Source of the DNA: Acidobacteriota bacterium
Lineage (GTDB): Bacteria > Acidobacteriota > UBA4820 > DSQY01
DNA: 11,012 nucleotides
Direction: 5' to 3'
Assembly (NCBI GenBank): GCA_022759065.1
Contig: JAEMPZ010000060.1
Span: 1 to 11,012 of the forward strand
The translations under genes and the position numbers were made by a program. How positions within the stretch are numbered: position 1 is the stretch's first letter; each line of letters starts with the position of its first letter. Shown piece after piece: positions 1 to 7,381 of this stretch. The notes under the pieces were generated by a model, which was given only the letters and a program-made list of their open reading frames with translations, was not told where the DNA came from and ran no database searches.

Positions 1-19
1 CGCCTTCGGCTCGATGGCT

Positions 20-144
20 CCCCAATCCCTTTTCGGTGAACGACCATGTGGGCTAAACGACGTGCTAATAGGCATTTGGGGGCACCGTTACAGTTCCATA
101 GCGGGATTGGGGCAGGGTCGCTTCTGGCGAAATTTTATAATCCC
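20..144. other. Gene-free segment with nested inverted repeats; possible structured RNA
   Basis: No convincing gene lies in bases 1-144, downstream of the lytic transglycosylase stop. CCCCAATCCC at 20-29 is perfectly complementary to GGGATTGGGG at 103-112, and CGGTG at 34-38 to CACCG at 83-87 nests inside it. Together they could form a rod with an open centre. GGGATT at 103-108 could pair instead with AATCCC at 139-144. A weak TCGC/GCGA hairpin at 118-130 precedes an A/T-rich stretch. The shape recalls small regulatory RNAs such as 6S, but I recognise no family-specific sequence. One 10-bp inverted repeat at this spacing is about what chance gives in 11 kb, and either strand could be transcribed. 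Confidence 0.25.
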
Positions 145-2319
145 TCATTTATCAGCAGGCCTCGCCTGCGGGGCAAGAAGTTGCTGGTACCTCCTGTAGT
201 CGAGAAGAACGCGTTCAGTGTAGAGGCGGGTTTCTTCGTATGGGATCATCGCGACGAATTCGCGCTCATTCTCGGGCGAGAACGATTTTAGCCATAGGTC
301 CACCCTGTCCTCGCCCGCGTTGTAGGCGGCCACGGCGGCGGCCATCATCGGGAAGCGGGCGTTGAGCTTGGCTAAATAGAGCGAGCCCAGGCTGATGTTG
401 GTCCTCGGGTCGAGGATATCTTCCATCGCCGGGAGCGTCTCTCCGGGAAGCGCCAGCTTTGCCACGGTTTCAGGCATGAGCTGCATCAGGCCCAAGGCGC
501 CCACGGGCGAAAGCGATTCCGAATCAAAACCGCTTTCCCTCCTTGTTATCGCGTAAACAAGCGCTGCCGGCGCCGGCCCCTTGTTGACGGCGCTTCGCCA
601 CGGCATCGGGTAGACGGCCCGCGCCACGGCATCATCAACCGTATCGGCCCCTTCAACATCCCCGAACCACGAGAGAGCCATCGCCTCGCCCCGGTTCGGG
701 GATTCTCCCAACGTAAGGTAGGTCGCGTAGGCAAGGCGCGCCGAAGGATCATTAGAGTGCTTCTTGAAATAGGGCTCGTAGGCCTCGGCGCTGAAGATTC
801 CCATCCCCGCCGCGCGAAGCGCGGCGGCGAGGTATGAGGCCGGATCCTGAGGTTGCTCTTTCGCAGAACCTGGCGGGATGGAGATCGCCACTTCGGGCGC
901 CGCGCGCCCGATGGACTTCAGCGCCTCGCGCGCGGCTACCGCCCAATAACCGCGCGCAGCGGAAAGCTCCGCCCACTTTTGCGCCGCCGCGTCGCTCCTG
1001 CCCAGCTTCTGAAGGGTGGACGCCGCCATGAATTTTGCGGGGGCGGCGTAGGAAGGAGGAGCCGATGCCGCGACCCGGCCCAGCAAGTCAATCCCGCCCG
1101 GCGCATCTCCCAATTTCAACTCGGCCCAGGCGAGCTTGTAAAGGGCGGCCGTTTTCGTCGCCTCGGTTGCCGGCTGCTTTAGAACCAGAGAGATATCCTC
1201 CCGCGCCGATGCGAAATCGCCGTGAACGAAAGCATAGCTTCCCAGCGCATAAAGCGCGTCGCCGCGCTTCGAGTCATCCGGCGGGAGCGTCTGCAAGAGC
1301 CATTGCCCCAGCGACCGCGCCCGATTAGCGTCGTCCACTCTAAGGCAGGCCCACAGGGCGCGAAGGGCTATATCCCAGCTTGGTGATTTGGCCCCGAAGG
1401 CCTCGCGGGCCGCGTCCGCCTCGCGAAAGAGGTCATCGTTCCACCTGAGCGCGTAGAGCGCGTTGGCGCGAAGGAGCGCCGCCTCCTCGCTCTCCTTTGC
1501 CGAGAGCTTTTTGGCTCCAAGCGACTGGAGGAGGTCCCATCCGTCGAGCGCCCTGCCGTGGACGACAAAACTTCGCGCAAGGGCAAGCGCGGCCTGCGCC
1601 GAGGCAGGGATGATTGATGCCTTCGGAAAGTCGCGGGCCAGGAGAATCGCGGCCTGATGGCCGTAGGGACTGGAAATATCCTTCAAATAGAGCTCTTTCA
1701 AGATGCCGAAAGCCTGGGCCTTCTCTCCGGCGCCAAGCAGCGATTGCGCCTTGAGAAAAGCGCAGGAAGCCTTTGACGCATCGCTCGCGGCCACTTCTTC
1801 GAGCTGGCCCCACGCGCGCGCCGAAGAACGGTAGTCTCCAGACTGCGCGGCGAGCTTGGCGAAGAGGCGAAGGGACGCCTTTCTCAGCGAACCGGAAGAC
1901 CGGCCCGCGACAAGAGGCTTGAGTTCGGTCAATGCTTCTGCAGGCTTTCCCGCCACGCCGAGCGCGCGGGCGCGCAGGTAGCGGACGTACGGCATAAATG
2001 GAGAGCGCTCGCCGGCCAACGGAGACGCCAGCGCTTCCAGTGCGCCTTTGGCGTCGTCATCCTCCAAAAGCGCGGCGGCAAGGGCGAGCCTGGCCGCGCC
2101 CTCGTCGCGTCCATTGGCCTTCGGCAGATATTCGCTCAGGACAGCCGCGGCGGCCGCGTAATTCGAAGCCTCCATCAAGCTGCCTGCCTGCCGAATCGGC
2201 GAAGGCAAAACGGCGCTTGCTGGCGGCGCCTCCTGAGCCATGAGCGCGGCAACGCTGAAAGAAACGGCCAGACAACATAGGAATGAACGAGCCGTCACTT
2301 CTCTTCTCTCATCCATCAT
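145..2319 (-). CDS. slt: Soluble lytic murein transglycosylase, Slt70-like, with long helical-repeat N-terminus
   Basis: This 724-residue protein is predicted to cleave the MurNAc-GlcNAc bond of peptidoglycan in the periplasm, leaving 1,6-anhydroMurNAc ends. A signal peptide is visible at about residues 8-30: basic start, hydrophobic SFLCCLAVSFSVAALMA core, then a likely signal peptidase I site near ALMA-QE. Residues from about 35 to 560 are Ala/Leu-rich helical repeats resembling the TPR-like superhelix of Slt70. The SLT domain covers about 575-705, with catalytic Glu595 in RRESGFD, GLMQLMP at 610-616 and AAYNAG near 664-669, then the family ending IPYEETRLYTERVL. The overall size is somewhat larger than E. 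coli Slt70. The ATG at 2319 has no good ribosome binding site; a GTG seven codons later (MTARSFLCC) would give a tighter signal peptide. It follows the sigma-factor gene by 51 nt on the same strand, with no terminator seen between them, so it may be read from the heat-shock operon. Confidence 0.9.
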   Translation of the reverse strand: MMDERREVTARSFLCCLAVSFSVAALMAQEAPPASAVLPSPIRQAGSLMEASNYAAAAAVLSEYLPKANGRDEGAARLALAAALLEDDDAKGALEALASPLAGERSPFMPYVRYLRARALGVAGKPAEALTELKPLVAGRSSGSLRKASLRLFAKLAAQSGDYRSSARAWGQLEEVAASDASKASCAFLKAQSLLGAGEKAQAFGILKELYLKDISSPYGHQAAILLARDFPKASIIPASAQAALALARSFVVHGRALDGWDLLQSLGAKKLSAKESEEAALLRANALYALRWNDDLFREADAAREAFGAKSPSWDIALRALWACLRVDDANRARSLGQWLLQTLPPDDSKRGDALYALGSYAFVHGDFASAREDISLVLKQPATEATKTAALYKLAWAELKLGDAPGGIDLLGRVAASAPPSYAAPAKFMAASTLQKLGRSDAAAQKWAELSAARGYWAVAAREALKSIGRAAPEVAISIPPGSAKEQPQDPASYLAAALRAAGMGIFSAEAYEPYFKKHSNDPSARLAYATYLTLGESPNRGEAMALSWFGDVEGADTVDDAVARAVYPMPWRSAVNKGPAPAALVYAITRRESGFDSESLSPVGALGLMQLMPETVAKLALPGETLPAMEDILDPRTNISLGSLYLAKLNARFPMMAAAVAAYNAGEDRVDLWLKSFSPENEREFVAMIPYEETRLYTERVLLDYRRYQQLLAPQARPADK

Positions 2320-2370
2320 CCGTTTTTTCTTGATTTCCTGTCAACCTGCAAGCTTATAGACTCATCACCA

Positions 2371-3231
2371 TTAGTTCAGGTACCCCATCAATTGGCGGTT
2401 TTTCTTGGACCGTTGGAGTTTTTTCATGGCAGAGCTTTCTATCTGTCTCACTCGCTCGCGGCTCAGCCCTAGCTTTTCCCCGGCTTGCTTTAGCGTATGG
2501 GGCGTGTCGCCGTCAAGGCCGTACCGCAGCCTCAGGACTTCGCGCTCCTTGTCATCCAGGTCGCGAAGCATCCTGTTCAGAAGCGTGCGGTAAGATTCTT
2601 CCATGAGGTGCTGGTCCACCGGAGGCATCGTCCCCTGTTCTATCTTGTCCAGCAACTGAAAATCGCTGTCTTCCCCCAAGCCGGTAGTTTCGAGGGGAAC
2701 GTCTTCGTTCTGCGCCGACAGGAGCGTCTCGATGTTTTCACGGGAGACGTCCAACTCTTCGGCTATTTCCGCCGCAGTCGGCGCCCTTTCGAGCACGGGA
2801 GTCATCGCTGCTATCGTCTTGTGAATGTTATATAGAAGGTTGGCCTGCTTCTGAGGTATGCGAAACGGCCCGCCCTGTTCCGAGATGGCGTGTATTATGG
2901 CCTGTCGGATCCACCATACGGCATAGGTGATGAAGCGGTTCCCTTTCTTGGGGTCGAAGCGCTTTGCCGCTTCCATCAGGCCTATGTTTCCTTCGTTGAT
3001 GAGGTCCTGAAAGGAGAGGCCCCAGCCGCGGAATTTTTTGGAGAAGGAGACGACGAAGCGAAGGTTGCTTTCGACCAGTTGCTTCAGCGCCGCTGCGTCG
3101 CCGCGCTGAATTCTTTCGGCAAGCTCTTTTTCTTGCTCTGGCGTCAGCAGGGGGAACCTGGCTATTTCCCTGAGATAGCGCTTTAGAAGGGCCGCTTCCT
3201 CGCCGGAAGAAAAGCTATTTCTCTGAGCCAC
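2371..3231 (-). CDS. RNA polymerase sigma-70 family factor, primary-like (group 2), in heat-shock operon
   Basis: From the GTG at 3231 this is a 286-residue sigma factor without the long region 1.1 of RpoD. Region 1.2 spans about 12-45. Region 2 has FQDLINEGNIGLMEAAKRF at 74-92 and the -10 recognition helix YAVWWIRQAI at 103-112, closer to RpoD than to RpoH. Region 3 is about 122-200. Region 4 ends with the helix-turn-helix TLKQAGEKLGLSRERVRQIE at 246-265. I chose GTG 3231 because the protein then begins just before conserved sequence and GGAG lies 7 nt upstream. The ATG at 3288 would add 19 non-conserved residues and overlap the repressor gene by 74 nt. With GTG the overlap is 17 nt, suggesting translational coupling. 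Its place after chaperones and an HspR-like repressor suggests a stress sigma factor under HspR control. That is inference: the protein alone says only group 2 sigma-70. Confidence 0.88.
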   Translation of the reverse strand: MAQRNSFSSGEEAALLKRYLREIARFPLLTPEQEKELAERIQRGDAAALKQLVESNLRFVVSFSKKFRGWGLSFQDLINEGNIGLMEAAKRFDPKKGNRFITYAVWWIRQAIIHAISEQGGPFRIPQKQANLLYNIHKTIAAMTPVLERAPTAAEIAEELDVSRENIETLLSAQNEDVPLETTGLGEDSDFQLLDKIEQGTMPPVDQHLMEESYRTLLNRMLRDLDDKEREVLRLRYGLDGDTPHTLKQAGEKLGLSRERVRQIESSAMKKLQRSKKNRQLMGYLN

Positions 3232-3646
3232 CGGAGCGCTCCAGCCGGTCCAGCAATACGCGGACGGACTTGGGCGGCAACCTTGCAAGGGCGGCCGCCT
3301 TCTTTACCTCGGTCTTGGATGCTCCGCTCTGTTCGATATGTTCCATTAGAAAATTCAGAAAGGCGTTCATCTCTTCCTGCATGCGGCCCATTTTATCCCG
3401 CATGTTCAGTATGACCTCAACCCCGGCCAGATTCACGCCCAGGGTTCTCGTGAGATTGAGAATGACTTCGAGCCGTTCGAGATCCTCGTCGCTATAGAGC
3501 CTGGTATTGCCTTCGGTGCGGGAGGGGCGCAGCAATCCATCCTTTTCGTACAGCCTGAGCGTCTGGGGATGAAGATCGTACCGTTGCGAGACGGCGCTGA
3601 TCATGTAATAGCGCTTGCCTGTCTCTTTCGGCGGCCTTCGGGGCAT
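3215..3646 (-). CDS. hspR: HspR-like MerR-family heat-shock repressor
   Basis: This 143-residue (from ATG 3646) MerR-type regulator has a helix-turn-helix at about 14-33 (MISAVSQRYDLHPQTLRLYE) and a wing ending NTRLYSDEDLERL at 47-59. LHPQTLRLYE, the TEGNTRLYS wing and VNLAGVEVILNMRDKM at 71-86 are the pattern I associate with HspR, which represses dnaK operons by binding HAIR sites with DnaK as co-repressor. No cysteines are present, so it is not a metal or redox MerR. The rest is a coiled-coil-like helix and a short basic tail. ATG 3646 has GGGGG about 8 nt upstream; ATG 3703 would add 19 residues resembling no HspR start and has GAGG only 2 nt before it. It lies downstream of dnaJ and overlaps the sigma gene by 17 nt. 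A HAIR-like site stands at the dnaK promoter, so autoregulation is likely. Confidence 0.88.
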   Translation of the reverse strand: MPRRPPKETGKRYYMISAVSQRYDLHPQTLRLYEKDGLLRPSRTEGNTRLYSDEDLERLEVILNLTRTLGVNLAGVEVILNMRDKMGRMQEEMNAFLNFLMEHIEQSGASKTEVKKAAALARLPPKSVRVLLDRLERSGGSEK

Positions 3647-3719
3647 CGCTTTTCCCCCTTTCTGCTGACGACCTGCTGGCGGCTCAAGCCGGTTAGAGGC
3701 CATTGCCTCTGCGGCGCCT

Positions 3720-4838
3720 TCAACTTCCTCTAGGCCTATTATACGAACGAGGGTTCTCGGGGTTCAACCTCGCGAACTCCCGGAGCAACTCCTTGCTCCT
3801 TTCGTCAACAACGGCAGGCACGGCCACGTTGACTTCCACCAGGAGATCCCCCGGCGTCGCCCCTCGCGGCGAAGGCATTCCCCGCTCGCGCAGCCGAAAC
3901 ACCTGCCCAGACGGCGTGCCGGGAGGAATCTTCAGCATCGCGCCGCCGGAAAGAGTGGGCACCTCTATCTTGGCGCCCAACACTGCCTCGGCGAATGTCA
4001 CGGGAACCTTGACTTTGAGGTGCGGGCCCTCGCGATAAAAAACCTTGTCGGGCAGTACATGGGTTTCAATGTAGAGGTCGCCCGGAATGCCGCCGCCGCG
4101 GCCCGCCTGCCCCTTGCCCTTGAGCCTCACGCGGGAGCCGGTGTCAACCCCGGCCGGAATTGAGGCCTCGACCGTTTCCGTCGTTTCCTTTGCTCCGGTC
4201 CCGCCGCAGTCGCGGCAGATATCCCCGGCGTCCTGGCCGGTGCCGTGGCACGCCGGGCATGGCTGGGCGAAAGAAAAGGGCCCTTTGGAAAGTCCTATCC
4301 TGCCAGTCCCCCCGCAGCGGCGGCACGGCGCCTTGCGGCCGGAAACAGTCCGTCCTTCCCCGCCGCAGGTTTTGCACGGCACGGTGTGGCGAATAGAAAG
4401 GCGAATTTTCTTCCCGGTGAAAGCCTCGTTGAGCGTGATGGTGACGGGGTAGACCAAGTCCTCGCCCTGCCTGGGCCCGGTCGCCTTGCGGGCGTTCGCG
4501 GCGCCCAAAAAGCTCTCGAAGATGTCCGAAAAGCCTCCAGTTTCGCCGGACGGGCCGTCAAAGTCGAACCCCTCGAACTTTACGCCATTCCACCCCTGGG
4601 AGGCGTCGGCCCCGGCGTCCCATGCCGCGCCGTAGGAGTCGTATTTCTTTTTCTTCTCGGGATCGCCAAGGACGGCGTAAGCTTCGGAGATTTCCTTGAA
4701 GCGTTCCTCGGCCGCCTTGTCGTTTGGGTTGAGGTCGGGATGGTACTTGCGCGCCAAGCGCTTGTACGATTTTTTAACGTCGGCTATGGACGCCTTTTTG
4801 GGAACCTCTAGGATTTCATAAAGGTCGCGCCTGGCCAT
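3720..4838 (-). CDS. dnaJ: Chaperone DnaJ (class A Hsp40)
   Basis: This 372-residue co-chaperone delivers unfolded clients to DnaK and stimulates its ATPase. The J domain is at about 4-70 with HPD at 33-35. A short Gly/Phe- and Asp-rich linker follows at about 70-120. The zinc-binding domain has all four CXXCXGXG repeats, with Cys pairs 155/158, 172/175, 194/197 and 208/211; the third reads CPACHGTG. The C-terminal client-binding and dimerisation region runs from about 225 to 345. Length is typical for a full class A DnaJ. The start ATG at 4838 has GGGAG about 6 nt upstream. It follows hsp20 by 21 nt and precedes the hspR-like gene, so it is very likely co-transcribed with dnaK. I see no missing residues. 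Confidence 0.97.
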   Translation of the reverse strand: MARRDLYEILEVPKKASIADVKKSYKRLARKYHPDLNPNDKAAEERFKEISEAYAVLGDPEKKKKYDSYGAAWDAGADASQGWNGVKFEGFDFDGPSGETGGFSDIFESFLGAANARKATGPRQGEDLVYPVTITLNEAFTGKKIRLSIRHTVPCKTCGGEGRTVSGRKAPCRRCGGTGRIGLSKGPFSFAQPCPACHGTGQDAGDICRDCGGTGAKETTETVEASIPAGVDTGSRVRLKGKGQAGRGGGIPGDLYIETHVLPDKVFYREGPHLKVKVPVTFAEAVLGAKIEVPTLSGGAMLKIPPGTPSGQVFRLRERGMPSPRGATPGDLLVEVNVAVPAVVDERSKELLREFARLNPENPRSYNRPRGS

Positions 4839-4859
4839 GGGCTTCTCCCGAATTGTCCT

Positions 4860-5294
4860 TTAGCTTACCTTGACCCGCTTGCGAGCGTTCTTTTTCTTCG
4901 GTATGGCCAGGGAAAGCAGGCCGTTCACCAGCTCGGCCTTCACCTTGTCCGACTCAACCGGGGAGGGGAAGGATATCTCTCTGGCAAAAGGGCCGAAGTA
5001 GCGCTCGACCCTCTGGGCATTGCTCGGGGAGATCTCCTTGCCGGAGCGGCGCTCCCCGGTTACTTTGAGCCGTTGCGCGGTGCAGGTCACCGATATGTTC
5101 TCTATGGCGACTCCCGGCAGTTCGATGTCAGCGTAGTAATGGCCCTCGTCCTCGCTCACGTCAGTGGCTGGAATCCAGGCGAAATCGGGGACGGCCGCGT
5201 GGCCCTCCTCGGGTTGAAGCATTTCGTGGAACATCATATTGATGCGCCTTTGAAGGTGCACCAACTCCCGAAGAGATTCTCCCTTTACGGTCAT
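4860..5294 (-). CDS. Small heat-shock protein, Hsp20/alpha-crystallin family
   Basis: This 144-residue ATP-independent holdase would bind unfolding proteins in large oligomers and pass them to DnaK/DnaJ. The alpha-crystallin domain begins at about residue 42 with WIPATDVSEDEGHYYADIELPGV. It ends with the conserved A-x-x-x-N-G-L-L pattern (AELVNGLLSLAIPKK), and the basic tail ARKRVKV ends in a short V-K-V resembling the IXI anchor. I chose ATG 5294 because GGAGG lies 5 nt upstream. ATG 5306 would add four residues and has GGAG only 2 nt away. The gene sits between dnaK and dnaJ, where grpE would often be found. A strong hairpin lies just upstream in the dnaK intergenic gap and could set its expression separately. 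Confidence 0.93.
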   Translation of the reverse strand: MTVKGESLRELVHLQRRINMMFHEMLQPEEGHAAVPDFAWIPATDVSEDEGHYYADIELPGVAIENISVTCTAQRLKVTGERRSGKEISPSNAQRVERYFGPFAREISFPSPVESDKVKAELVNGLLSLAIPKKKNARKRVKVS

Positions 5295-5310
5295 GCGCGC
5301 CTCCATCGCT

Positions 5311-5334
5311 CCGGGGGCGTGGTTTCGCCCCCGG
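5311..5334 (-). promoter_or_regulatory. Perfect 9-bp hairpin between dnaK and hsp20
   Basis: CCGGGGGCG and CGCCCCCGG form a perfect 9-bp, almost all G/C stem with a 6-nt loop. It fills most of the 36-48 nt gap between the dnaK stop and the hsp20 start. No T-tract follows on the minus strand, so a plain intrinsic terminator is unlikely. It could be an mRNA-processing or stabilising element setting different dnaK and hsp20 levels, or it could hinder the nearby hsp20 ribosome binding site. It lacks the U-rich, mismatch-rich look of ROSE thermometers. Confidence 0.7.
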
Positions 5335-5342
5335 TTACGAGG

Positions 5343-7256
5343 CTATTTTACATCTTCAAACTCGGCGTCAATAACATCCCCTGCTTTCTTGTCGCCATGC
5401 TCCCCGCCGGGCGCGCCCGGCACAGTCGCCTCGCCGGAAGGCGGCGCCTGCTGCGTCCGCGCCGCGCTGTAGAGCTGCTCGGCCATCTTGTGTGTCGCCT
5501 GGTTCAAGGCGTCAATGGCTTTCCTGATGGCGTCGAGCGTGCCCGCCTCTTTTGCCTTCCTCAACCCTTCGAGCGCTTCGCGGACCTTGGCTTCGTCGTC
5601 GGCCGGGAGTTTGCCTGCATTGTCCCGGAGCAGTTTTTCGGTGCCGTAGAGAAGCTGGTCGGCCTGGTTCTTGGCCTCCACCTCTTCCTTGCGCTTGGAG
5701 TCCTCCTGCTTGTGCGATTCCGCCTCTTTCACCATCTTTTCCACTTCGTCCTTCGTCAAACCGGATGATGCGGTGATGGTGATGCTCTGCTCCTTGCCCG
5801 TGGCCATGTCCTTCGCGTGGACGTTCAATATGCCATTGGCGTCAATATCAAAAGAGACCTCTATCTGCGGCACGCCGCGGGGAGCCGGAGGAAGCCCCGT
5901 CAGCTTGAAAGTGCCAAGGAGCTTGTTATCACGGGCCATCGGGCGCTCGCCCTGGAAAACCACGATTTCCACCTCGGTCTGATTGTCGGCCGCGGTGGTA
6001 AATGTCTCCTTTCGGCGGGCGGGGATCGTTGTGTTGCGTGGAATCAGGGGCGTGGCCACCCCGCCGAGCGTCTCCACGCCGAGGGTGAGGGGGGTGACGT
6101 CGAGAAGGAGAATGTCCTTAACGTCTCCGGCCAGGACGCCGGCCTGGATCGCCGCGCCGACTGCCACCACTTCGTCCGGGTTCACGCCCTTGTGCGGCTC
6201 CTTGCCGAAGAAATCCTGCACCATGCTCTGGATTTTCGGGATGCGCGTCGAGCCGCCGACCAGTATCGCTTCGTTGATCTGTTGCGGGGAAACCTTGGCG
6301 TCGTTGAGCGCGGCCTTGCAGGGCTCGATGGTGCGCTTGAAGATATCCCCGCAGAGGTTCTCGAACTGGCTGCGCGTAAGCTTTAGCAGAAGGTGCTTCG
6401 GGCCGGTGGCATCGGCAGTGATGAACGGCAGGTTGATTTCCGTTTCGAGGGTGCCAGAAAGCTCGGTTTTGGCTCGTTCGCAAGCCTCTTTAAGGCGCTG
6501 CAAAGCCATGGGGTCCTTTTGAAGGTCAACGCCGTTCTCCTTTTTGAAACTGTCGGCGACCCAGTCTATAAGGCGCTTGTCCAGATCGTCTCCGCCAAGG
6601 TGAGTATCGCCATTGGTGGATTTGACCTCAATCATGCCCTCGCTGACTTCCAGGACCGATATGTCAAAGGTTCCGCCGCCGAAGTCGTAGACCGCGACGA
6701 CCTCCTCCTTCTTCTTGTCCATTCCGTAAGCCAGCGCCGCCGCGGTTGGCTCGTTTATGATGCGCAGGACCTCAAGCCCCGCGATCTTCCCGGCGTCCTT
6801 CGTGGCCTGCCTCTGGCTGTCGTTGAAGTAGGCTGGAACGGTAATGACCGCCTGCGTGACCTTCTCCCCCAGGTAAGCTTCGGCGGCCTCCTTCAATTTT
6901 CTAAGAATCATCGCGGAAATCTCGGGCGGGGAGTACCTTTTCCCCCTGATTTCCACCCAGGCATCGCCGTTTTCAGCCGGGACCACCTTGTAGGGGACGG
7001 TTTGTATCTCCTGGGAGACCTCCTGGTATTTTCGCCCCATGAATCTCTTGATCGAAAACACCGTGTTTTGCGGGTTGGTGATAGCCTGGCGCTTTGCTAC
7101 CTTTCCCACCAGTATCTCGCCCTTGTCGGTAAAGCCAACAACCGACGGCGTCGTCCTGTCGCCCTCCTGGTTGGGGATAACAACAGGCTGGCCGCTTTCC
7201 ATTACGGCAACCACCGAGTTAGTCGTGCCTAGGTCAATTCCGATAATCTTTGCCAT
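5343..7256 (-). CDS. dnaK: Molecular chaperone DnaK (Hsp70)
   Basis: This 637-residue Hsp70 binds and releases unfolded proteins in an ATP cycle driven by DnaJ and a nucleotide-exchange factor. The nucleotide-binding domain has IDLGTTNS at 7-14, [12 protein letters not shown] at 189-200 (Thr196 matches the catalytic Thr) and [11 protein letters not shown] at 331-341. The interdomain linker is [16 protein letters not shown] at 381-396. Substrate-binding beta domain and helical lid follow. The tail is Gly/Pro-rich and ends [11 protein letters not shown], the usual bacterial DnaK ending. Length is standard. ATG 7256 has AGGAG about 8 nt upstream. It is the first gene of the heat-shock string, behind a strong promoter covered by a HAIR-like site. 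grpE, its usual exchange-factor partner gene, is not in the window. HspR-type repressors use DnaK as co-repressor, so this protein may also regulate its own operon. Confidence 0.98.
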   Translation of the reverse strand: MAKIIGIDLGTTNSVVAVMESGQPVVIPNQEGDRTTPSVVGFTDKGEILVGKVAKRQAITNPQNTVFSIKRFMGRKYQEVSQEIQTVPYKVVPAENGDAWVEIRGKRYSPPEISAMILRKLKEAAEAYLGEKVTQAVITVPAYFNDSQRQATKDAGKIAGLEVLRIINEPTAAALAYGMDKKKEEVVAVYDFGGGTFDISVLEVSEGMIEVKSTNGDTHLGGDDLDKRLIDWVADSFKKENGVDLQKDPMALQRLKEACERAKTELSGTLETEINLPFITADATGPKHLLLKLTRSQFENLCGDIFKRTIEPCKAALNDAKVSPQQINEAILVGGSTRIPKIQSMVQDFFGKEPHKGVNPDEVVAVGAAIQAGVLAGDVKDILLLDVTPLTLGVETLGGVATPLIPRNTTIPARRKETFTTAADNQTEVEIVVFQGERPMARDNKLLGTFKLTGLPPAPRGVPQIEVSFDIDANGILNVHAKDMATGKEQSITITASSGLTKDEVEKMVKEAESHKQEDSKRKEEVEAKNQADQLLYGTEKLLRDNAGKLPADDEAKVREALEGLRKAKEAGTLDAIRKAIDALNQATHKMAEQLYSAARTQQAPPSGEATVPGAPGGEHGDKKAGDVIDAEFEDVK

Positions 7257-7290
7257 TTGTCTATCTCCTTCAATCGTTTACGTGCCATAA

Positions 7291-7304
7291 GGCAAATATT
7301 TGCC
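7291..7304. promoter_or_regulatory. Perfect 14-bp palindrome in dnaK leader
   Basis: GGCAAATATTTGCC is a perfect palindrome about 35 nt upstream of the dnaK start codon and downstream of the predicted transcription start. It could be a second operator or part of an mRNA fold. The TGCC at 7283-7286 can pair with the GGCA at 7291-7294, giving a competing small hairpin (TGCC-ATAA-GGCA) near the ribosome binding site. I know no regulator with this exact site. Confidence 0.45.
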
Positions 7305-7306
7305 GC

Positions 7307-7331
7307 TCAGGGCCGTTCCGCAGCGCCCTGA
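7307..7331 (-). promoter_or_regulatory. Hairpin at the 5' end of the predicted dnaK mRNA
   Basis: TCAGGGC at 7307-7313 and GCCCTGA at 7325-7331 form a perfect 7-bp stem with an 11-nt loop. With the predicted promoter, transcription would start near 7335, so this stem-loop would cap the transcript about 50-75 nt before the start codon. A role in message stability or leader folding is inference. Confidence 0.45.
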
Positions 7332-7341
7332 CTCGGACATC

Positions 7342-7381
7342 AATATAATTCTTTAGTGAGTTTTTGTCAAGTTTTATTTTT
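7342..7381 (-). promoter_or_regulatory. dnaK operon promoter (sigma-70 type)
   Basis: On the minus strand a -35 box TTGACA (7365-7370), a 17-bp spacer and a -10 box TATATT (7342-7347) nearly match the housekeeping consensus. An A-rich tract AAAAATAAAA just upstream (7372-7381) resembles an UP element. The predicted start is near 7335, giving a leader of about 80 nt. It is a housekeeping-type rather than RpoH-type promoter, as expected where a repressor controls heat-shock genes. Confidence 0.85.
7351..7371. promoter_or_regulatory. HAIR-like operator for HspR over the dnaK -35 box
   Basis: Read on the minus strand, CTTGACA-N7-ACTAAAG matches the HspR-associated inverted repeat CTTGAGT-N7-ACTCAAG at 11 of 14 arm positions, with exactly the expected 7-bp spacing. 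It covers the -35 box and most of the spacer of the dnaK promoter, so bound repressor would block RNA polymerase. An HspR-like gene lies in the same operon. Part of the match is shared with the TTGACA box, which weakens the evidence somewhat. Confidence 0.65.

Noticed and set aside
2316-2344. TTGACA on the minus strand at 2339-2344 as a promoter for slt
   Set aside because: A matching -10 box would fall on the start codon (2316-2321) and the bases there do not resemble TATAAT.
3232-3288. ATG start at 3288 for the sigma factor
   Set aside because: Adds 19 non-conserved residues deep inside the hspR-like gene; GTG 3231 has a ribosome binding site and a natural N-terminus.
4245-4811. 188-codon open frame antisense to dnaJ
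   Set aside because: Shadow of dnaJ codon use; the opposite strand holds intact J and zinc domains.
6393-7232. Long open frame antisense to dnaK (279 codons), plus another at 5817-6386
   Set aside because: Open antisense frames opposite conserved, GC-rich dnaK genes are a well-known codon-bias effect. No recognisable domain and no start context.
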